Shown: positions 58,968 to 64,000 of the stretch, one piece after another
Numbering within the stretch: position 1 is the stretch's first letter
Layout: each line of letters opens with the position of its first letter
Origin: Chryseomonas sp014190935
GTDB lineage: Bacteria; Pseudomonadota; Gammaproteobacteria; Pseudomonadales; Pseudomonadaceae
Assembly: GCF_014190935.1 (NCBI RefSeq)
Contig: NZ_JACHVV010000003.1
Location: forward strand, 372,001 to 436,000
Direction: 5' to 3'
DNA length: 64,000 nucleotides
The notes under the pieces: generated by a model
Told to the model about the DNA's origin: nothing
What the model saw: the letters and a program-made list of their open reading frames with translations, nothing else
Database searches by the model: none
Made by a program: the position numbers and the translations under genes

Positions 58968-59510
58968 ATGAAGCTGATCGTGCTGGACCGCGATGGCGTC
59001 ATCAATGTCGATTCCGATGACTACGTGCGCAGCGCCGAGCAGTGGCAACCGCTGCCCGGCAGCCTCGCCGCCATCGCCCGCCTGAACCGGGCCGGCTGGC
59101 AGGTGGCCGTGGCCACCAACCAGTCCGGCCTGGCGCGCGGCTACTTCACGGCAGACGACCTGGCGGCCATGCATGAGAAACTGCGGCGGTTGCTGGCGGA
59201 GGAGGGCGGTCGGATCGACCTGATCCTCCACTGCCCCCATGGCCCGGAAGCAGGCTGCGACTGCAGGAAGCCGCTGCCCGGCCTGTTTCGCGCCATCGCC
59301 CACCACTATGGACGTACCGACCTGAGCGGTGTCCCGGTGGTGGGTGACAGCCTGCGCGACCTGGAAGCCGGCGTGGCCCTTGGCTGCACGCCCTGCCTGG
59401 TGCGTACCGGCAAGGGTGAGCGCACCCTGGCCAAGCCTTTGCCATCCGGCACCCGGGTCTTCGCCGACCTGGCCGCGGTGGCTGATCATCTGCTCGAGGA
59501 AGCGCCCTGA
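58968..59510 (+). CDS. gmhB: D-glycero-beta-D-manno-heptose-1,7-bisphosphate 7-phosphatase
   Basis: A 180-residue HAD phosphatase of LPS heptose synthesis. Motif I is LDRDGVINVDSDDYV (Asp8/Asp10), motif II VATNQSGLARG, and the zinc loop CPHGPEAGCDC is present; motif IV is VVGDSLRDLEAG. The ATG follows the glyS stop by three bases and the stop overlaps the plsC start by one base (TGATG), so expression is coupled. Confidence 0.95.
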   Translation: MKLIVLDRDGVINVDSDDYVRSAEQWQPLPGSLAAIARLNRAGWQVAVATNQSGLARGYFTADDLAAMHEKLRRLLAEEGGRIDLILHCPHGPEAGCDCRKPLPGLFRAIAHHYGRTDLSGVPVVGDSLRDLEAGVALGCTPCLVRTGKGERTLAKPLPSGTRVFADLAAVADHLLEEAP

Positions 59511-60259
59511 TGCGGCTCTTGCGTACCCTGTTGTTCTATGTGCTGCTGGGGACCAGCGGCATCCTCTGGTCCTGCGTCAGCCTGCTGATCGCCCCCTTCC
59601 TGGCCTATCGCGCCCGCTATCGGCTGGTGGTCAAAGCCTGGACCGGTTTCGCCGTCTGGCTGGCCAAGGTCATCTGCGGCATCCGCTACGAGATTGACGG
59701 CCTGGAAAACGTCCCGGCGCAGCCCTGCGTGATCGTGGCCAACCACCAGAGCACTTGGGAAACCTTCTTCCTGTCCGCCCAGTTCGAGCCCACTTCCCAG
59801 GTGATCAAGCGCGAATTGCTCAGGATCCCCTTCTTTGGCTGGGCCTTCTCGCTGCTCAAGCCCATCGCCATCGACCGCGACAACGGCAAGCTGGCCCTGC
59901 AGCAGCTGACCGAGCAGGGCGGCCGTTATCTCGCCCAGGGCTGCTGGGTACTGATCTTTCCCCAGGGCACCCGCATCGATTACGGCCAGATGGGCAAGTT
60001 CTCCCGCGGTGGCGCCGCCCTGGCCTGCAGCCTGAACGTGCCCATCCTGCCCATCGCCCACGATGCCGGCGCCTACTGGCCCAATCGCTCCTGGATCAAG
60101 TCGCCGGGGACCATCAAGGTCAGCATCGGTCCCTTGCTCTATCCCCAGGGCCAGGATCCGCGCGCCATCGTCGATCTCAACGCCCGCTGCTTCGCCTTCA
60201 TCGAGCAGGCCCTGGCGCCCAAGCCTGACGCCAGCCCGGCCGAGCGCTGCGTAGCCTGA
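59510..60259 (+). CDS. plsC: 1-acyl-sn-glycerol-3-phosphate acyltransferase
   Basis: A 249-residue membrane-bound acyltransferase that makes phosphatidic acid. The N-terminus is a membrane helix (LLFYVLLGTSGILWSCVSLLIAPFLAY). The catalytic motif reads NHQSTWET, i.e. HX4E where many PlsC have HX4D, a known variant of this subgroup; the second motif is FPQGTR. It ends the glyQS operon and converges with gyrB over a 386-bp DnaA-box-rich gap. Confidence 0.93.
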   Translation: MRLLRTLLFYVLLGTSGILWSCVSLLIAPFLAYRARYRLVVKAWTGFAVWLAKVICGIRYEIDGLENVPAQPCVIVANHQSTWETFFLSAQFEPTSQVIKRELLRIPFFGWAFSLLKPIAIDRDNGKLALQQLTEQGGRYLAQGCWVLIFPQGTRIDYGQMGKFSRGGAALACSLNVPILPIAHDAGAYWPNRSWIKSPGTIKVSIGPLLYPQGQDPRAIVDLNARCFAFIEQALAPKPDASPAERCVA

Positions 60260-60262
60260 TCG

Positions 60263-60286
60263 CCAGGCCGCGAGGCCTGGCCGTTT
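60263..60286 (+). terminator. Probable terminator after plsC
   Basis: Stem GCCAGGCC/GGCCTGGC around GCGA, three bases after the stop, followed by CGTTT. The T-tract is short. Confidence 0.65.
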
Positions 60287-60601
60287 CCACTTCTTTTCCG
60301 CACTTTTCCCACAGACTTATCCACAGGCTGTGCCAGGCTTTTGGTGCGCCCGAATTTTGCTCTGCTAGCGCGGATTGACCTTCATCCACAAGTACCGACA
60401 AGCTTATTCCCAGGCTTATCCACAGGACCGTTCGTTATAGCCTGTGTCTCTATGCCGCATGGCACGGCCCCTTTGCGCACCTTTTCGGCGTCGATCAAAA
60501 GCGGCTGAGGAAAACTATCCACAAAACCTTCGGCTATAAGATGAACGGCGTTCGTTCCCGGGGAACGAAACGGCGCGACTCTCTAGCCAGAATGTTTTCC
60601 A
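60287..60601. other. Convergent intergenic region with clustered DnaA boxes
   Basis: Between convergent plsC and gyrB lie perfect DnaA boxes TTATCCACA at 60317-60325 and 60416-60424, and one-mismatch boxes at 60382-60390 (TCATCCACA), 60515-60523 (CTATCCACA) and 60595-60603 (TTTTCCACA); TGTGCATAA follows at 60627-60635. A 19-bp hyphenated palindrome TTCGTTCCCGGGGAACGAA lies at 60551-60569. As both genes end here, no promoter is needed, which favours a DnaA-binding or replication-control role. No ORF or RNA gene was found. Confidence 0.65.
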
Positions 60602-60628
60602 CAAAAAAGCCCCGCATGGCGGGGCTTG
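60602..60628 (-). terminator. Terminator of gyrB
   Basis: On the minus strand AAGCCCCGC and GCGGGGCTT pair around a three-base loop, followed by a run of T, 18 bases after the gyrB stop. Confidence 0.93.
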
Positions 60629-60645
60629 TGCATAACCGCAGGCGA

Positions 60646-63066
60646 TCAGACGTCGAGGTTCGACACCGCCAGGGCGTTGCTCTCGATGAAGTCGCGACGC
60701 GGCTCCACGTGATCGCCCATCAGGGTGTTGAAGATCTGGTCGGCGGCCACGGCATCCTCGATGGTCACCTGCAGCATGCGACGCACGTTCGGATCCATGG
60801 TGGTTTCCCACAGCTGATCCGGATTCATCTCACCCAGGCCCTTGTAGCGCTGAATGTTGAATCTTTTGCTGGTCTCGGTCATCAGCCATTCCCAGGCTTC
60901 CTTGAAGGTGCTGACCGGGCGACGGCGTTCACCGCGCTTGGCATAGGCGCCTTCTTCCAGCAGGTTGTCAAGCTGGGCGGCCAGCTCGGTCACCAGGCGG
61001 TAATCGTTGCTGCCGAAGAAATCCCGGTTGAAGGTGACGTAGCTGGACAGGCCATGGGCGCGGGTCTCGACTTCCGGCAGCCACAGGCTGCGCTCGCGGT
61101 CTTCGCGCAGGCTCAGGGTGTAGGTGGTGCCATTGCGCTCGGCGGACTTCAGGCGCGTCTCCAGGCTGGCCAGCCACTGCCGCATGGCGGCCTCGTCACC
61201 CAGTTGCTCCACGCCCACGCGGGGCAGGTACAGCAGGTGTTCGCTGACGTCGGCCGGATACAGCCGCGACAGGCGCTTGAAGGTCTTCATCACCTGGCGA
61301 TAGCTGTTCACCAGCTTCTCGAGTTCCACGCCGGACAGACCCGGGGCATTCTCGTTGACGTGCAGGCTGGCCTCTTCCAGAGCGGTCTGGGTCAGGTATT
61401 CCTCCATCGCCTCGTCGTCCTTGATGTACTGCTCCTGCTTGCCACGCTTCACCTTGTACAGCGGCGGCTGGGCGATGTAGATGTAGCCCCGCTCGATCAG
61501 CAGCGGCATCTGGCGGAAGAAGAAGGTCAGCAGCAGGGTACGGATGTGCGAACCGTCCACATCGGCATCGGTCATGATGATGATGTTGTGGTAGCGCAGC
61601 TTGTCGATGTTGAATTCTTCGCGACCGATGCCGCAGCCCAGCGCGGTGATCAGGGTGCCCACCTCCTGGGAGGAAAGCATCTTGTCGAAGCGCGCCTTCT
61701 CCACGTTGAGGATCTTGCCCTTGAGCGGCAGGATCGCCTGGGTGCGCCGATTGCGGCCCTGCTTGGCCGAACCACCGGCGGAGTCACCCTCCACGATGTA
61801 GAGTTCGGACAGCGCCGGATCCTTCTCCTGGCAGTCCGCCAGCTTGCCCGGCAGGCCGGCGATGTCCAGGGCGCCCTTGCGGCGGGTCATCTCGCGCGCC
61901 TTGCGCGCCGCTTCCCGGGCCCGGGCCGCGTCGATCATCTTGCCGACCACCGCCTTGGCTTCGTTGGGATTCTCCAGCAGGAAGTCGGAGAAGTGCTTGC
62001 CCATCTCCTGTTCCACCGCGGTCTTCACCTCGGAGGAGACCAGCTTGTCCTTGGTCTGGGAGGAGAACTTGGGATCCGGCACCTTGACCGAGATGATGGC
62101 GGTCAGGCCTTCACGGGCGTCGTCACCGGTGGTGGCCACCTTGAACTTCTTGGCCAGGCCCTCGGCCTCGATGTAGCTGTTCAGGTTGCGCGTCAGCGCC
62201 GAGCGAAAGCCCGCCAAGTGGGTGCCGCCATCGCGCTGGGGAATGTTGTTGGTGAAGCAGAGGATGTTCTCGTTGAAGCTGTCGTTCCACTGCAACGCCA
62301 CTTCCACGCCGACGCCATCGTCCTCGCGCTGCACCTGGAAGTGAAATACCTCGTTCACCGCGGTCTTGTTGGTGTTCAGGTAGTCGACGAAGGCACGCAG
62401 GCCACCCTCGTACTTGAACAGCTCTTCCTTGCCGCTGCGCTCGTCGCGCAGGACGATGCCGACACCGGAGTTGAGGAAGGACAGCTCGCGAATCCGCTTG
62501 GCCAGGATGTCCCAACTGAACTGGATGTTGTTGAAGGTCTCGGCGGACGGCTTGAAATGCACCTGGGTACCGGTGGTGTCGGTCTCGCCGATCACTGCCA
62601 GCGGCGCCTGGGGTACGCCGTGCACATAGACCTGCTCCCACAGCTGGCCGGCGCGGCGAATGGTCAACCGCAGCTCCTCGGACAGGGCGTTCACCACCGA
62701 GACGCCCACGCCGTGCAGGCCGCCGGACACCTTGTAGGTGTTGTCGTCGAACTTACCGCCGGCGTGCAGCACGGTCATGATGACCTCGGCGGCCGAGACG
62801 CCTTCTTCCTTGTGGATGTCCACCGGGATGCCGCGGCCGTTGTCGCGCACGGTGATGGATTCATCCATGTGGATGGTGATGCTGATCTCGCTGCAGAAGC
62901 CGGCCAGGGCCTCGTCGATGGAGTTGTCCACCACCTCGAAGACCATGTGGTGCAGGCCGGTGCCGTCATCGGTGTCGCCGATGTACATGCCGGGGCGCTT
63001 GCGCACGGCATCCAGTCCCTTCAGCACCTTAATGCTGGAAGAGTCGTAGGTATTGGTCTCGCTCAT
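60646..63066 (-). CDS. gyrB: DNA gyrase subunit B
   Basis: An 806-residue ATPase subunit of DNA gyrase, which introduces negative supercoils. Order: GHKL ATPase (VLKGLDAVRKRPGMYIGD, DNSIDEALAG, GRGIPVDIHKEEG, GGLHGVGVSVVNALS), transducer (about 220-390), Toprim with EGDSAGGSAKQGRNR and DADVDGSHIRTLLLTFFFR, and the C-terminal tail PIKGLGEMNP-like YKGLGEMNPDQLWETTM. It contains the about 165-residue insertion seen in gammaproteobacteria. Its ATG overlaps the recF stop by four bases. Confidence 0.98.
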   Translation of the reverse strand: MSETNTYDSSSIKVLKGLDAVRKRPGMYIGDTDDGTGLHHMVFEVVDNSIDEALAGFCSEISITIHMDESITVRDNGRGIPVDIHKEEGVSAAEVIMTVLHAGGKFDDNTYKVSGGLHGVGVSVVNALSEELRLTIRRAGQLWEQVYVHGVPQAPLAVIGETDTTGTQVHFKPSAETFNNIQFSWDILAKRIRELSFLNSGVGIVLRDERSGKEELFKYEGGLRAFVDYLNTNKTAVNEVFHFQVQREDDGVGVEVALQWNDSFNENILCFTNNIPQRDGGTHLAGFRSALTRNLNSYIEAEGLAKKFKVATTGDDAREGLTAIISVKVPDPKFSSQTKDKLVSSEVKTAVEQEMGKHFSDFLLENPNEAKAVVGKMIDAARAREAARKAREMTRRKGALDIAGLPGKLADCQEKDPALSELYIVEGDSAGGSAKQGRNRRTQAILPLKGKILNVEKARFDKMLSSQEVGTLITALGCGIGREEFNIDKLRYHNIIIMTDADVDGSHIRTLLLTFFFRQMPLLIERGYIYIAQPPLYKVKRGKQEQYIKDDEAMEEYLTQTALEEASLHVNENAPGLSGVELEKLVNSYRQVMKTFKRLSRLYPADVSEHLLYLPRVGVEQLGDEAAMRQWLASLETRLKSAERNGTTYTLSLREDRERSLWLPEVETRAHGLSSYVTFNRDFFGSNDYRLVTELAAQLDNLLEEGAYAKRGERRRPVSTFKEAWEWLMTETSKRFNIQRYKGLGEMNPDQLWETTMDPNVRRMLQVTIEDAVAADQIFNTLMGDHVEPRRDFIESNALAVSNLDV

Positions 63067-64000
63067 GCTTGGCTCCCGCTAGTGTGGGTCTGCTTGATAT
63101 GGCCGTGTTCCACGTGAAACACGCTGACCTCTGTCTCCGGCCGCCAGGCGGCCTGTAGCGTCTCGCGCTCGACACAGGTGATGAAGACTTGGCACTCCAG
63201 TGCCTCCAGCAGCCGGCACAAGGCCAGCCGGTGTCCCTCGTCCAGTTCCGAGGGCAGGTCGTCGATGAGATAGACGCACTGGCCCCGCTTGACCTGGTTG
63301 ACCAGCCGCCCCTGGGCGATGCGCAACGCGCACACCACCAGCTTCTGCTGGCCGCGCGACAGGATGTCCGCCGCGTTGTGGTTGCCGATGCGGATCCGTA
63401 GGTCGGCGCGCTGGGGACCGGCCTGGGTATGCCCCAGCTGCAGATCCCGCGGCAGACTGTCCGCCAGCACCTCGCGCAGATCGCGCTCGCGGTCCCAGCC
63501 GCGGTAGTAGCTCAGGGTCAGGCCATCGAGCCGGATCAGCTCGGCCAGTACCGCGGTGAATTCCGGCTTCAGACGCTGGATATAGGCCTGGCGAAAGCCA
63601 TCGATCTCTGCGCTGGCCAGGGCCAGTTCCTGATCCCAGGCGGCCTGCGCCGCAGGGTCGATTTTACCACGTCTGAGCCAGTGATTTCGCTGCCTGAGCG
63701 CCTTTTGCAGGCGTTGCCACAGCGGCAGGAAACGCTGTTCCTCGTGGAACACGCCCCAGTCGAGAAACTGCCGCCTGATCTTGGGACTGCCTTCGAGCAG
63801 CCGGAAGCCGTCGGGGTTGATCAGCTGCAGTGGCAGCACCTCGGCCAGCTGCGCTGCGCTGCGGGCATTCTCGCCATTGATGCGAATCTGGTAGTCGCCG
63901 CCGCGCTCGCGCTGGATGCCCAGGTTGCAGTCCTGGCCCCCGGGCAGCCGCACCTGGCCGAACACCGTGCAACTGGCCTGCTCGTGCTGGATGACCGGCG
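63063..64000 (-). CDS. recF: RecF, recombination mediator, N-terminal part outside window
   Basis: An SMC-like ATPase that helps load RecA at gaps. The visible 312 codons include LPLQLINPDGFRLLEGSPKIRRQFLDWGVFH, the signature-like LSRGQQKLVVCALRIAQG and Walker B YLIDDLPSELD, where Asp-Asp is followed by Leu-Pro-Ser-Glu. The frame stays open to the right edge (PVIQHEQASCTVFGQV), so the Walker A and true start lie beyond 64000, next to dnaN. It overlaps gyrB by four bases. Confidence 0.96.
   Translation of the reverse strand, partial: PVIQHEQASCTVFGQVRLPGGQDCNLGIQRERGGDYQIRINGENARSAAQLAEVLPLQLINPDGFRLLEGSPKIRRQFLDWGVFHEEQRFLPLWQRLQKALRQRNHWLRRGKIDPAAQAAWDQELALASAEIDGFRQAYIQRLKPEFTAVLAELIRLDGLTLSYYRGWDRERDLREVLADSLPRDLQLGHTQAGPQRADLRIRIGNHNAADILSRGQQKLVVCALRIAQGRLVNQVKRGQCVYLIDDLPSELDEGHRLALCRLLEALECQVFITCVERETLQAAWRPETEVSVFHVEHGHIKQTHTSGSQA

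Noticed and set aside
60541..63117. 858-codon open frame antisense to gyrB
   Set aside because: It mirrors gyrB exactly, has no family features and reflects the high GC third-position bias; the gyrB reading is certain.
1..64000. tRNA, rRNA, transposase or phage genes
   Set aside because: None was recognised in the intergenic spaces or coding frames, though small structured RNAs could be missed by eye.

Overview
The window is about 64 kb of high-GC gammaproteobacterial chromosome. Gene content and order point to Pseudomonas: recF-gyrB, plsC-gmhB-glyS-glyQ-tag, def-fmt-rsmB, LysM-dprA-tsaC, hemF-aroE-qor, trpI/trpBA, gbcA/gbcB, betC and prlC are the genes that surround the replication origin of that genus. 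Species cannot be fixed from the sequence alone. No rRNA, tRNA, CRISPR array, prophage or transposase gene was seen. dnaN, dnaA and oriC should lie just beyond the right edge, because recF runs off it.

Layout. 1-11 kb: the end of a SorC-type sugar-responsive regulator, an MFS transporter, a chemoreceptor, a three-domain MFS/acyltransferase/acyl-ligase fusion, a cold-shock protein, and a divergent polyphosphate pair (PPK2-type phosphotransferase and CHAD protein). 11-17 kb: a PepSY protein followed by six overlapping genes forming a Gram-negative stressosome module (RsbR, RsbS, RsbT, RsbX-like) wired into two hybrid histidine-kinase/receiver proteins. 17-26 kb: a tandem-repeat block, divergent gbcB/gbcA (glycine betaine demethylation), a second chemoreceptor, a HAD phosphatase, a DUF2141 protein, an AT-rich DnaA-box region, then trpA-trpB with divergent trpI. 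26-36 kb: small stress-type proteins (DUF883, dodecin, DUF1161), divergent hmp/norR with visible NorR sites, choline-sulfate genes (choline-binding protein, betC, LysR regulator), a VOC protein and a lactonase-fold protein. 36-44 kb: CigR-like protein, YheV, prlC, gamma carbonic anhydrase-like protein, a MerR/membrane-protein pair bracketed by two directly repeated palindromic elements, aroE, hemF, qor. 44-64 kb: a PAS-rich hybrid kinase and the conserved origin-proximal housekeeping genes.

How genes fit together. betC, the choline-binding protein and gbcA/gbcB supply steps of choline-O-sulfate to choline to glycine betaine to dimethylglycine; betA/betB and the ABC permease are not in this window. 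hmp and norR form a nitric-oxide detoxification unit. def-fmt, glyQ-glyS, tsaC and rsmB serve translation. gyrB and recF belong to the replication-origin cluster.

Most notable points: the stressosome/two-component module; an in-frame amber codon that splits dprA; three non-coding stretches with clustered DnaA boxes (23.1-23.7, 36.7-36.8 and 60.3-60.6 kb); and a family of GTAGGTTGGG/GAAGCCCAAC palindromic repeats seen as a four-copy tandem block and as two direct copies flanking a small cassette. Where a start codon differs from the longest possible reading frame, the choice was made from a visible ribosome binding site and family N-termini.
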